Shown here one piece after another: positions 8,200 to 16,362 of a stretch of 61,017 nt of DNA. The translations under genes were made by a program, and so were the position numbers. Source of the stretch: Lachnospiraceae bacterium (GTDB lineage: Bacteria > Bacillota > Clostridia > Lachnospirales > Lachnospiraceae). How positions within the stretch are numbered: position 1 is the first letter of the stretch; the number at the start of each line of letters is the position of its first letter. Location: positions 1 to 61,017 of the forward strand of contig JALFLM010000200.1 of NCBI GenBank assembly GCA_022774705.1, in the 5' to 3' direction. The notes beneath the pieces are model-generated. The model did no database searches, had not been told where the DNA came from, and saw only the letters and a program-made list of their open reading frames with translations.

Positions 8200-8445
8200 T
8201 CAGTCCTCCACCTTGCGCACATACAATGTATAGGTGCCGTCCTCATTATCCTGAAGCTTCAGAATCCGGTGTCCCTCTTCCTTCATGCTTCTCGGTACAT
8301 TCTGTACCGGCTCTCCGTCATTCATGCGGATTGCCAGTACTTCTCCATCGTCCAGTTCATCTATGGCCATCTTGGCTTTTACAAATGTCATGGGACAGAC
8401 TTTGTCCGTGATATCTACCTGCTCATCAAAACGAATTTCACCCAT
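8200..8445 (-). CDS. TusA/SirA-family sulfurtransferase
   Basis: An 81-aa protein of the TusA fold. TusA-type proteins carry sulfur as a persulfide on one conserved Cys and pass it on. Here that Cys is C17 in DITDKVCPMTFVKAK; the usual CPxP reads CPMT, so the second Pro is lost. GEPVQNVPRSMKEEGHRI matches the second half of the fold. The gene overlaps the upstream reductase by 8 bp, with GGAGGCG as its ribosome site inside that gene, so the two are translationally coupled. Its likely role is to relay sulfur towards the activated ThiS-like carrier. Confidence 0.88.
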   Translation of the reverse strand: MGEIRFDEQVDITDKVCPMTFVKAKMAIDELDDGEVLAIRMNDGEPVQNVPRSMKEEGHRILKLQDNEDGTYTLYVRKVED

Positions 8446-9307
8446 GGTACGCCTCCATAATTACTTTTCTGAATTCTTCCTCTCCGATCCGCTGCAGCAT
8501 CAGCCGGAAACGTTCGCCGGGTTTTGCATTCTTCTCAAAAAATTCAATAGCTGCATCGGTTACGCGGAACAAGGTTTCTTTGTCTTTTATAATAGGCAGC
8601 AGCGTTTCGCCCTGATAAATTCTGTTTCCGAAAAGACCGCCGAAGGATACGAGATAGCCGCTTTCCCCTGCCCAGGCATCTGTAGGACAGGATTTCACAC
8701 AGCGTCCGCAGTGATTGCATTTATCCCTGTCAATTATCACCTTTCCATCCTCCATGGAAAGTGCATTTTCCCTGCAGGCTTTGACGCAGACACCGCACTG
8801 GATACAGTCTTCCTCTTTATATGTCACCGTCATGCCGCCCTTGATACCCAGATCATTTTCCTCTGCCTTCAGGCAGTTGTTCTGACATCCGGTTACGCCG
8901 AATTTGAACTTATGGGGCAGATCCCTGCCAAAATAATGCGCATCCAGCTCCTTTGCCAGAGCATAGGTGTCGATACAGCCGCTGGGGCAGATGGCTTCGC
9001 CCTGACAGGCCGTAACCGTGCGCACCCTGGGTCCGCATACCCCCGGCTTCACGCCGCCTTTTGCCAGTTCTTCCTTTACTTCTTCAATATCTTCAATACG
9101 GATAAACGGAATCTCGATTCCCTGCCTTGAGGTCATATGTACGTATCCTTTTCCGTACCTGTCTGCTACCTCCGAAACGGTTCGGATATTCTCCGCGGTC
9201 AGATTGCCGCCCACCACCTGCAGACGGAGTGAAAAATACCCCTTCTGCTTCTGTCTCATAAATCCGCCTTTTTTCAATGCTGCATAATCCGGTTTTTTAT
9301 CTGCCAT
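8438..9307 (-). CDS. Siroheme/[4Fe-4S] sulfite-reductase-like protein with inserted ferredoxin domain
   Basis: A 289-aa member of the nitrite/sulfite reductase family. The siroheme-[4Fe-4S] cysteines are C101-x5-C107 (TACQGEAICPSGC) and C141-x3-C145 (GVTGCQNNC). A two-cluster ferredoxin domain follows: CIQCGVCVKAC (168-178) and CNHCGRCVKSC (197-207). The N-terminal ferrodoxin-like half is present but short, as in anaerobic AsrC-type subunits. No AsrA or AsrB neighbour is seen, so electrons probably come from a free ferredoxin. It would reduce sulfite to sulfide for the carrier or for MetY/CysK. Nitrite as a substrate cannot be excluded from sequence alone. Confidence 0.88.
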   Translation of the reverse strand: MADKKPDYAALKKGGFMRQKQKGYFSLRLQVVGGNLTAENIRTVSEVADRYGKGYVHMTSRQGIEIPFIRIEDIEEVKEELAKGGVKPGVCGPRVRTVTACQGEAICPSGCIDTYALAKELDAHYFGRDLPHKFKFGVTGCQNNCLKAEENDLGIKGGMTVTYKEEDCIQCGVCVKACRENALSMEDGKVIIDRDKCNHCGRCVKSCPTDAWAGESGYLVSFGGLFGNRIYQGETLLPIIKDKETLFRVTDAAIEFFEKNAKPGERFRLMLQRIGEEEFRKVIMEAYHG

Positions 9308-9320
9308 TTCATGTCTCCTT

Positions 9321-9374
9321 TACTGCTTTCTCATGTTTTTTACTGTCTTCTCATGTTTTTTACTGTCTTCTCAT
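9321..9374. repeat. 20-bp tandem repeat, nearly three copies, at the 3' end of metY
   Basis: Units at 9321-9340, 9341-9360 and 9361-9374 (partial) share TACTGTCTTCTCATGTTTTT with one substitution. On the gene strand each unit reads ATG AGA AGA CAG TAA, the last codons and stop of metY (MRRQ). The end of the gene has thus been copied twice into the spacer before the reductase gene. Confidence 0.9.
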
Positions 9375-10598
9375 CATTTCTATCGCCTGTCTGAAATCTT
9401 CTGTCAGATCTTCGATATCCTCAATTCCCACACTGACCCGGACCAGATCTTCATATACGCCCGCCTCACGCTTCTGTGTTTCAGAGCTGTGCAGGCTGAT
9501 TGTAGAAGAAGGATGAATGACCAGTGTTTTGGTATCTCCGATATTGGATATTTTCAGCGCCAGCTTCAGCTGATCGATCAGCGTGAATGCTTTTTGCTTA
9601 CTGCCTGTCCGCATGGTAAGAATTGCTCCGTACCCATTCTCTAACTGCCGCCCGGCAATCTCATGCCACGGACTTGTTGTCAGACCGGGATAATTTACGG
9701 TGATATCCGGACAGGCTTCCTGAATCCGGGATGCCAGTTCCATGGCATTCCGGCACTGGCGTTCCATACGCAGCCCCAGCGTTTCGATCCCAAGCAGATT
9801 CAGAAATGCATTCTGGGGGGAAAGACAGGCTCCCATGTTCCGAAAAACCGAAGCCCGCATCCTGGTAATATATGCCATTGGACCATACTTCACATAGTCA
9901 CCCAGAACAGGATATTTTTCCCTGGTCCATTGAAAATGCCCGCCATCCGTCAGCACACCGCTGATTGCGCTGCTGTTCCCGTTGATATATTTTGATGACG
10001 AATTAACAACGATGTCCGCTCCCAGTTCCAGAGGCCGGACCAGATATGGTGTGGCTGTCGTATTGTCAATAATCAGCGGCAGACCATGGGAATGTGCCAG
10101 TTCTGCCAGCTTTCTGATATCGGTTACATCCAGACACGGATTTCCGATCGTTTCAGCAAAAATCAGTCGTGTTTTTTCATTGATTGCATTCTCAAAAGCG
10201 GCCCGGTCATTGTTTTTTACAAACACGGTATGAATTCCGAATGCCTCCAGATCCCGAAACAGATCGATGGTTCCGCCATAAAGACTTGCACTTGCAACAA
10301 TTTCATTACCTGACTGCAGGATATTCAGAAATGCATTGGTAATCGCTGCCATGCCGGAGGAAAACGCCACCGATGCAATTCCGCCTTCCAGCTTCGTAAT
10401 CCTGTTTTCAAAAGCGGTCACCGTGGGATTGGCAACTCTCGTGTAACAATATCCCGGCGCTTTATTTTCAAATATCTTAGCCAGCCCGTCTGCACTTTCC
10501 TGCTCAAAAGCACTGCTTTGATAAACGGGAGGCAATGTAGCACCATATTTTTCAATCCCGCTCTTACCTGCATGCAGTACAGCAGTATTAAAATTCAT
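9360..10598 (-). CDS. metY: O-acetylhomoserine sulfhydrylase (aminocarboxypropyltransferase)
   Basis: A PLP enzyme of the Cys/Met metabolism family that makes homocysteine from O-acetylhomoserine and a sulfur donor. It is 412 aa against a usual 420-430. The PLP lysine is in NSSSKYINGNSS (K203), the cofactor-binding SSGMAAI is at 80-86, and the N-terminal GY.YTR.ANPT substrate segment is present (49-60). In Wolinella the sulfur donor for MetY is a carrier thiocarboxylate, and the carrier, its activator and its protease are all encoded downstream here. It is the first gene of the operon, with an AGGAGA ribosome site and a promoter about 30 bp upstream. Confidence 0.94.
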   Translation of the reverse strand: MNFNTAVLHAGKSGIEKYGATLPPVYQSSAFEQESADGLAKIFENKAPGYCYTRVANPTVTAFENRITKLEGGIASVAFSSGMAAITNAFLNILQSGNEIVASASLYGGTIDLFRDLEAFGIHTVFVKNNDRAAFENAINEKTRLIFAETIGNPCLDVTDIRKLAELAHSHGLPLIIDNTTATPYLVRPLELGADIVVNSSSKYINGNSSAISGVLTDGGHFQWTREKYPVLGDYVKYGPMAYITRMRASVFRNMGACLSPQNAFLNLLGIETLGLRMERQCRNAMELASRIQEACPDITVNYPGLTTSPWHEIAGRQLENGYGAILTMRTGSKQKAFTLIDQLKLALKISNIGDTKTLVIHPSSTISLHSSETQKREAGVYEDLVRVSVGIEDIEDLTEDFRQAIEMMRRQ

Positions 10599-10627
10599 GT
10601 CTTATCTCCTGTTCTTTTTAAGTAATT

Positions 10628-10662
10628 AGTATAATCTTCAATCCCTATTTTGCCCATAGGAT
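10628..10662 (-). promoter_or_regulatory. Promoter of the sulfur operon with an overlapping inverted repeat
   Basis: On the minus strand TGGGCA (10651-10656) and TATACT (10628-10633) are separated by 17 bp. The imperfect inverted repeat ATCCCTAT...ATAGGAT (10641-10662) surrounds the -35 hexamer, where a repressor or activator could bind. The leader before metY is only about 25-30 nt, too short for a SAM riboswitch or T-box, so control is probably protein-based. Confidence 0.6.
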
Positions 10663-10922
10663 TTTTGTTTCGATTATTTGAAAAAATATGGAAATTTGTT
10701 AGTAATTTTTCGATGAAACAAACCGATCTTCCAGCGAATTCTTATTCGCGCTTGACTTTATAGTCTATTTATGTTACTGTTAGTATATATTATATCTTAT
10801 TAATATCTGTATTCATATTTTACCTGTATGGGATTGCATATTCTATAGCAGGACAATAGAATCGTTCAAAAAATGAAGTGTGATCAAAATACATTTTAAT
10901 GTAACACAATTGAAAAGGAAAC

Positions 10923-10951
10923 TTGTGGCAGTTGTTTTTTTCTGTTATACT
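10923..10951 (+). promoter_or_regulatory. Promoter of the PD-(D/E)XK nuclease gene
   Basis: TTGTGG (10923-10928), a 17-bp spacer, and TATACT (10946-10951) preceded by TGT, which gives an extended -10. The same promoter type (TTGTGT-N17-TATACT, spacer ending TTTTCTGT) precedes the nuclease leader remnant at 22970. Confidence 0.65.
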
Positions 10952-11004
10952 GTCCTTATCAAAGCTTTACTTTTCCTTTTCAGCATACACAGAAAGGAGA
11001 AGCA

Positions 11005-12039
11005 ATGAGCAGAAGAAATGCAAAAAGAAAAGTCATTAAAAAGTCGTCCAACAGTCAGAACAATTATTCTTCCGGAGGTTTTCAGATCAACCGGGCATAT
11101 AAGGATGCGCTGTTCCGAATGCTGTTTAATAACAGGGAAGCGCTTTTAAGTCTGTACAATGCAATCAATCATTCAGACTATCAGAATCCGGATGAACTGG
11201 AAATCACGACCATTCAGGAAGTAATCTATATGGGAATCAAAAATGATATCTCATTTTTAATCGGCAGCGATATGAACCTGTATGAAGCACAAAGCACAAA
11301 AAATCCCAACATGCCGCTGCGCGGACTGATTTACCTTGCACACCTGTATGAAGGTTATATTGCAAAAAACAGACTCAATCTGTACGGAACCCGTCTGCTG
11401 ACGCTTCCCACCCCAAGATATATCGTCCTGTACAGCGGAAGTCATAATGAACCTGACTGCAAAGAATATTATCTTTCAGATTCCTTCAACGATAAAAGTT
11501 CGTCCTGTCTGGAATTTACCGCAACGGTTCTCAACATCAATACCGGACACAATGAACAGCTTCTGGAACAATGCCATCTGCTTTATGAATATGCCCGTTT
11601 TCTGGAAGCCGTAAGGAAATATCTGAAAAATCCTTCTTATAACACAGCCGAAGCAATCGAACAGGCTGTAGCAGAATGCATCAGTGAAGGAATTCTTGCC
11701 GACTTTTTAATCGGACATCGCGCGGAGGTGATCAATGTGCTGTTAACCGAATACGATGCGAATCTTCATATGAAGGCGACTTACGAACAGGGATTTGATG
11801 ATGGACACGAAGCAGGACTTTCCGAAGGGCATGAAGCCGGACTCGCTGAAGGGCACCAGGCCGGACTCGCCGAAGGGCATGAAGCCGGACTCGCCGAAGG
11901 ACTGAACACTGGAATTAAATCAATGATTTCATTCTGTAAACGACGTCAGATTTCCAGAGAAGCGGCTCTTCATGATCTGATGCTGGATTTTTCTTTATCT
12001 GAACAGCAGGCTTCCGAATATATGGAAAAATACTGGTAA
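11005..12039 (+). CDS. PD-(D/E)XK nuclease family transposase (Rpn-like)
   Basis: A 344-aa protein of the PD-(D/E)XK transposase/Rpn family, whose members nick DNA and promote RecA-independent recombination. The N-terminus is basic. The nuclease core includes NRAYKDALFRMLF (29-41), Asp81 in KNDISFLI and Glu94-x-Gln96 in LYEAQST, the expected D...ExQ pattern. After a helical region come four 8-residue repeats (about 267-298: EGHEAGLA with minor changes) and a conserved tail ending YMEKYW. AAGGAG precedes the ATG. It is intact here, but a 5'-deleted copy lies at 2056 and a leader remnant at 22970, so this is a locally spreading gene family. Confidence 0.88.
   Translation: MSRRNAKRKVIKKSSNSQNNYSSGGFQINRAYKDALFRMLFNNREALLSLYNAINHSDYQNPDELEITTIQEVIYMGIKNDISFLIGSDMNLYEAQSTKNPNMPLRGLIYLAHLYEGYIAKNRLNLYGTRLLTLPTPRYIVLYSGSHNEPDCKEYYLSDSFNDKSSSCLEFTATVLNINTGHNEQLLEQCHLLYEYARFLEAVRKYLKNPSYNTAEAIEQAVAECISEGILADFLIGHRAEVINVLLTEYDANLHMKATYEQGFDDGHEAGLSEGHEAGLAEGHQAGLAEGHEAGLAEGLNTGIKSMISFCKRRQISREAALHDLMLDFSLSEQQASEYMEKYW
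11812..11907 (+). repeat. 24-bp in-frame tandem repeats encoding EGHEAGLA
   Basis: Four 24-bp units encode EGHEAGLS, EGHEAGLA, EGHQAGLA and EGHEAGLA-type octapeptides. The pseudogene copy at 2226-2330 has the same array with different substitutions (one unit reads EGHKAGLA). Confidence 0.85.
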
Positions 12040-12067
12040 TGACAAATACACCAGTTTCAGAAAAGAA

Positions 12068-12120
12068 GGCCGTGGCACTAACCTGTGAATGGACCAAAGT
12101 TAGTGCCACAGCCCCGTTTT
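12068..12120. terminator. Terminator between the nuclease and MATE genes
   Basis: Arms 12068-12082 and 12099-12113 pair (GGC.GTGGCACTAAC), followed by CCGTTTTG in the plus direction. The structure lies between two converging genes and may serve both. Confidence 0.75.
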
Positions 12121-12121
12121 G

Positions 12122-13465
12122 TTACACGGATATCAATGATATATCCTTTTTATGGAATATGTAATAGAACCCTCCGGCTGCATCCGCCAGAAACCATCCG
12201 ATGGGTACGGACCACCAGATGCCGGTTACTCCGATGGATGGTACAGAAGAAAGTACGTAGGCCAGTACCACCCTGGTTCCCAGCGATATGATGGTGAGCA
12301 CCACGGACATGCCCGGTTTGCCCAGCGCCCGGAACAGTCCGTACAGAAGAAACAGGCAGCCGATTCCGCAGTAAAATGCACCTTCGATATGCAGATAACG
12401 GATGCCTTCCCGTATGACTTCCTGTTCTCCTGCTCCTACGAATACAACCATCAGCGGACGGGCAAAGATCCACACAACTGCAGATACCAGAATGCAGAAA
12501 CTCATGGAAGCCAGAACCGCCCCTTTCAGCCCTGCCCGGATGCGTTCTTCCTTACGTGCACCGTAGTTCTGAGCGATAAAGGTGGAAAATGCATTGCCGA
12601 AATCCTGCACGGGCATATAGGCAAAATCATCGATTTTTACTGCTGCTGCAAAGGCTGCCATCACATTGGCGCCGAAGCTGTTGACCAGCCCCTGTACCAT
12701 GAGAATTCCCAGATTCATAATTGACTGCTGCACACAGGTCAGGATGGAAAAGCCGGCAATTTCCCTGACGCAGGACCAGCGGAGCTTCCACTTTCTGCTG
12801 ATGCCGCGTAGCTGAGAACATTTTCTCATGGAATACACGGCAATACCGATTCCCGACACATACTGGGCAATGACTGTCGCTTCTGCTGCTCCGGCAGTTC
12901 CCCTTTTCAGTCCGATTACAAACCACAGATCGAGACCGATATTCAGAACCGTGGAAACTGCAAGAAACACCAGCGGAATCATCGAATTGCCCACTGACCG
13001 CAGGAAGGAAGCGAAATAATTGTACAGGAAAGCAGCAGCAATTCCAAAGAAAATCACTGCCAGATATTCCCTCATACATCCCCATACCTCTTCCGGAACC
13101 TGCAAAAAAAACCTGATTTTGTCAAGACAGAGAAATGCAATCACATTAATCAGCAGCGTCACCGCCCCAATCAGCGTAAAAGATGCGCAGATTCCATCCT
13201 GAAGTCCCTCTTCATCCCGCTGTCCGAACCGGATGGAAAATACCACCCCGCTGCCCATGCAGAGTCCAAGCAGGATAGAATTCAGAAATGTCATCAGAGT
13301 AAATGCCGATCCCACTGCCGCCAGAGCATTTTTCCCCAGAAACTGCCCCACGATCAACGTATCGGCAATATTGTAGCACTGCTGCAGAAGATTCCCGAGG
13401 ATCATGGGAACGGCAAAACGCAGCATGGAAGGCATCACCGCCCCCTTTGTCAGATCCTGATTCAT
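12122..13465 (-). CDS. MATE family multidrug/cation efflux transporter
   Basis: A 447-aa polytopic membrane protein with about 12 hydrophobic segments arranged as two MATE halves. The family signatures are clear: AVPMILGNLLQQCYNIADTLIVGQFLGKNALAAVG at the start, FLNSILLGLCMGSGVVFS, and FSTFIAQNYGARKEERI opening the second half. MATE proteins export cationic drugs or metabolites using Na+ or H+ gradients; the substrate cannot be read here. It starts 5 bp after the stop of the upstream PfkB-family kinase gene, so the two are probably cotranscribed, although a functional link is not obvious. Confidence 0.92.
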   Translation of the reverse strand: MNQDLTKGAVMPSMLRFAVPMILGNLLQQCYNIADTLIVGQFLGKNALAAVGSAFTLMTFLNSILLGLCMGSGVVFSIRFGQRDEEGLQDGICASFTLIGAVTLLINVIAFLCLDKIRFFLQVPEEVWGCMREYLAVIFFGIAAAFLYNYFASFLRSVGNSMIPLVFLAVSTVLNIGLDLWFVIGLKRGTAGAAEATVIAQYVSGIGIAVYSMRKCSQLRGISRKWKLRWSCVREIAGFSILTCVQQSIMNLGILMVQGLVNSFGANVMAAFAAAVKIDDFAYMPVQDFGNAFSTFIAQNYGARKEERIRAGLKGAVLASMSFCILVSAVVWIFARPLMVVFVGAGEQEVIREGIRYLHIEGAFYCGIGCLFLLYGLFRALGKPGMSVVLTIISLGTRVVLAYVLSSVPSIGVTGIWWSVPIGWFLADAAGGFYYIFHKKDISLISV

Positions 13466-13470
13466 TTGTA

Positions 13471-14403
13471 TTACTCACTTTCTGTTTGATTATATTGTAT
13501 CTTCCCGGTCTTACCGTCTTCTTTCAGCGCTTCCATCACCTCTGCCCGGTACGGAATGGAGGGTACCGCACCGTTTCTGGTCACCGCGATGGATGATGCT
13601 TTGGCACTCATTTTCAGAATTTCCGGCACCGGCAGGCCTTCCATCAGTCCGGCCAGAAAATAGCCGGTAAATGTATCTCCTGCCGCTGTGGTATCCACCG
13701 CTTTTACCGGGAAAATCGGCTGTTCGTATATCTGATCTCCTTCTGCATATTTTGCACCGTCCTTACCAAGGGTCAGCACAATTTTCGCATGAGGGAACAT
13801 TTCACGCATCTTCTCCAGCACTTCATCCGGATCTGTCAGGCCCGTAATCTGTCCGCCTTCCACTTCATTCAACAGGAAAATGCTGATTTTTTTCATATCA
13901 ACCGCTTCCAGTTTTTGATTGAATGGGGAGGGATTCAAAGCAATCTGCAGTCCTTTTTCGTATGCCTGATTCACAATGTAAGGAAGCAGATTGACCTCAT
14001 TTTGCAGCAGAAGGATATCACCCTTTTCAAAATCCGCCAGAATTTCATCCACAAATTCTTCCGTCAGCATCTGGTTGGCGCCGCCGTAAAGGAGTATGCT
14101 GTTCTGTGCATTTTTATCAACCTGGATAATCGTGTGACCGGTAGGTACCGGAATTTTGCGGATATAATCCGCTTTCACACCATATTCCGTGCACGCATCC
14201 AGAAACGGCTGTCCATCCTCGCCGATCAGGCCGCCATGATACACATCAGCACCTGCTTTTGCAAGAGCCATGGACTGGTTGATTCCCTTTCCCCCTAAAA
14301 ATACATTTCTGTTTCCGGTGGATTCCGTTTCACCCGGTCCGATGATATGATCCACCTGATATACGTAATCCAGATTCAGTGAACCGATATTTATTACTTT
14401 CAT
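13471..14403 (-). CDS. PfkB-family sugar kinase, probably ribokinase
   Basis: From the chosen ATG the protein is 310 aa, typical of ribokinase, which phosphorylates ribose at O5 for entry into pentose-phosphate metabolism. The PfkB signatures are present: GGKGINQSMALAKAGA (37-52, sugar-binding) and AVDTTAAGDTFTGYF (235-249), where D243 is the catalytic base. The start at 14403 (MKVINIGSLNLD) follows GAAAGGA; the longer in-frame version has no ribosome site. No ribose transporter or Rbs genes are nearby, so the exact sugar is uncertain. Most likely an operon partner of the MATE gene. Confidence 0.87.
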   Translation of the reverse strand: MKVINIGSLNLDYVYQVDHIIGPGETESTGNRNVFLGGKGINQSMALAKAGADVYHGGLIGEDGQPFLDACTEYGVKADYIRKIPVPTGHTIIQVDKNAQNSILLYGGANQMLTEEFVDEILADFEKGDILLLQNEVNLLPYIVNQAYEKGLQIALNPSPFNQKLEAVDMKKISIFLLNEVEGGQITGLTDPDEVLEKMREMFPHAKIVLTLGKDGAKYAEGDQIYEQPIFPVKAVDTTAAGDTFTGYFLAGLMEGLPVPEILKMSAKASSIAVTRNGAVPSIPYRAEVMEALKEDGKTGKIQYNQTESE

Positions 14404-14650
14404 AATCAAAATCCTTTCGTTTCTCGCAGGCGGAAAGCTCTTCAAACTTGCTGGCGCGAATGAAGCTCCGCAGAACGCACGATACTCCCGATAGAAGAGT
14501 ATAGAATCACACCCTTTTGTTCCGAAAGGATTTTACATTATCCCGACAAACCGGAAGTTGTTAATCCAATAAAGTTTTCCAATCTTTAGAATAATATGCC
14601 TCAAAGCACATCTTTATTTGTTCTCTATAATACATAAACAAATAGGGACG

Positions 14651-15118
14651 TTATCTGTGTTTTTCCAATCTTAATAATCCTTCTTCATCAGGGGTTGTAA
14701 TTCCATTCTTATAATCATATCCCATTTTTCTATAAAATGGTGTTCCCGTTATTGAAGCAGGAATCTCTACTCTCTTAGCCCTTAAAAAGTACTCATCCTG
14801 TTCTAACGTTTCAATAATAGTTCTTCCGATGCCCTTGCCTTGATACTCAGGGAGTACAAAAATAGTAAATAAACTACTTTCATTTTCTTTTCCCCAGTAT
14901 GGCCCAATTGCTCCGCAACCAACGATTTTTTCATCGTCACATACAACATAGAAGTGCACCCAACCTGCACGTTCTAAGATATTATTCGGTTGGAGAGCAT
15001 TAACATCATTTTCAATGTATTCTGCCGAATAATCCTTTATGTTTGTTGTTCTAAGCGTTGTAACTATTAATGCAGATACTTCCTCTGCATCTGTCTTTTC
15101 AAATCTTCTAACTCTCAT
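14651..15118 (-). CDS. GNAT family N-acetyltransferase
   Basis: A 155-aa single GNAT domain. The acetyl-CoA pyrophosphate loop is visible as VLPEYQGKGIGRTIIE (about 103-118, the Q/RxxGxG/A motif). An upstream beta strand reads KIVGCGAIGPYW, and the C-terminus has GTPFYRKMGYDYKNG, the usual FY.K.GF element. GNAT enzymes move an acetyl group from acetyl-CoA to an amine; the acceptor is unknown. Codon use is more A/T-rich than in the flanking genes, which hints at recent acquisition. It stands alone, about 80 bp downstream of the phosphoesterase gene end and with no evident partner. Confidence 0.85.
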   Translation of the reverse strand: MRVRRFEKTDAEEVSALIVTTLRTTNIKDYSAEYIENDVNALQPNNILERAGWVHFYVVCDDEKIVGCGAIGPYWGKENESSLFTIFVLPEYQGKGIGRTIIETLEQDEYFLRAKRVEIPASITGTPFYRKMGYDYKNGITTPDEEGLLRLEKHR

Positions 15119-15196
15119 ATACTATATCCCAACAAATTCCGATTGCTCTCATTCTTTCGCTGAATAAAGCATATCAGTACAATATGAAAAAGTCTA

Positions 15197-16336
15197 TCAT
15201 CCGCACAGGGAAACGCCCGAATTACATACTTTTTTCAGATGAACCACCACATACTCACATCTTCCCTGGGTTCGTACGGGAAAGCCCCATCCGGTTACTC
15301 CGGAGGAGACGATCACTTTGCTGCCATCCATGTCATACTCCCCGTAATTCAGGGTGCCCATCAGTATATTGATATATCCCACCGGGAAGATCTGTCCCGC
15401 ATGGGTATGGCCGCATAATTCCAGATCCACTCCCTGAGCGGCATTTTCTTCTGTTTCTACAGGCTGGTGATCCACCGCCAGGATAAAACGCTGCCTGTCC
15501 GCATCCTGCAGAAGAGTGGCCAAAGAAACGCGGCCGGATGGATATGATGCATCCTGACGCCCCGCCAGCACAAGATCTTCACCAATTGAAATCCATTTAT
15601 CATCCAGAATGGCTATGCCGTTTGATTCAATGGTTTCCGCCAGTTCCGTCTGTGTATACGCCGGTGAGGCGGTATACAGCTGCCGGTCATGATTTCCGTA
15701 TATGTAAAAAATCCCGTATCGGCTCTCCAGACTTCCGAACAGTCGGAAAGCCTCCTCTATAGATTGTTTCGAAGTTCCCTCCTCAACCATATCGCCGCCC
15801 AGCACAACCAGATCCGGATGCAGATGGTTGATCTCCCCGGCCGTTTTTTTCAGCAATTCAGGACTCTGAATCGTATCATAATGGGTATCGGTCAGCAGAA
15901 CAACGGTGTAATCCGACTGCAGTTTATCCGATGTTACCGTGTATTCTGCCGACACGATATGCAGCATATTGAAGTATCCATACACCAGCAGAATCCCCGC
16001 CGCAAAAGCAGGCACAATACCGCTACGGTAAATCCTGCTGCATATTCTTCTGCCCTCCCTTTGGCCGCCCGCCCGATACAGCACCGGCACTGACCGCCGG
16101 ATGATAAACGCCAACGTATCAAACAGGGCATACGCACCCATCAGATAAACACCAATCAGCCCGGCCATGCGCCACCGGCGGCATAAAACAATAAAAAGCA
16201 CTGAAAGACCTGCACGCAGCAGACGGAGTCCGGCATGTTTTCTGTCAATTCTGCAAAAAAACAGCAGCCGACCGGTCAGCCAGTACATACCGGCCATCAG
16301 AGCAAATACCATCGCTCCCAGCAACAAACGAAACAT
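15197..16336 (-). CDS. Membrane-anchored metallophosphoesterase (YkuE-like)
   Basis: A 379-aa protein. Several N-terminal membrane segments (about residues 1-125, including MFRLLLGAMVFALMAGMYWL and IVPAFAAGILLVYGYF) anchor a calcineurin-like phosphoesterase domain. All five metal motifs are present: LLTDTHYD (D150, H152), LGGDMVEE (D182), YGNHDRQ (N215, H216), VDHQP and CGHTHAGQ. The membrane-linked layout resembles YkuE-type enzymes, which act on lipid or cell-surface phosphoesters; the substrate here is not known. The gene follows the iron-sulfur membrane protein by 26 bp, suggesting a shared transcript. Confidence 0.88.
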   Translation of the reverse strand: MFRLLLGAMVFALMAGMYWLTGRLLFFCRIDRKHAGLRLLRAGLSVLFIVLCRRWRMAGLIGVYLMGAYALFDTLAFIIRRSVPVLYRAGGQREGRRICSRIYRSGIVPAFAAGILLVYGYFNMLHIVSAEYTVTSDKLQSDYTVVLLTDTHYDTIQSPELLKKTAGEINHLHPDLVVLGGDMVEEGTSKQSIEEAFRLFGSLESRYGIFYIYGNHDRQLYTASPAYTQTELAETIESNGIAILDDKWISIGEDLVLAGRQDASYPSGRVSLATLLQDADRQRFILAVDHQPVETEENAAQGVDLELCGHTHAGQIFPVGYINILMGTLNYGEYDMDGSKVIVSSGVTGWGFPVRTQGRCEYVVVHLKKVCNSGVSLCG

Positions 16337-16362
16337 CCTATTACCTGCTTTCTACTGAAAAA

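Larger units (their letters stand above)
10599..11004. other. Divergent intergenic region between metY and the nuclease gene
   Basis: It contains the metY promoter on the minus strand and the nuclease promoter on the plus strand. An A/T-rich segment (about 10749-10810) resembles 1995-2045, upstream of the nuclease pseudogene. No open reading frame of interest or structured RNA was recognised. Confidence 0.6.

Noticed and set aside
9321-9374. CRISPR-like or regulatory repeat array
   Set aside because: The units are direct tandem copies of a gene end without spacers. No array of repeats with unique spacers, and no cas gene, was found anywhere in the window.
10641-10662. Possible SAM riboswitch or T-box before metY
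   Set aside because: The leader is only about 25-30 nt and lacks the conserved helices of either class.
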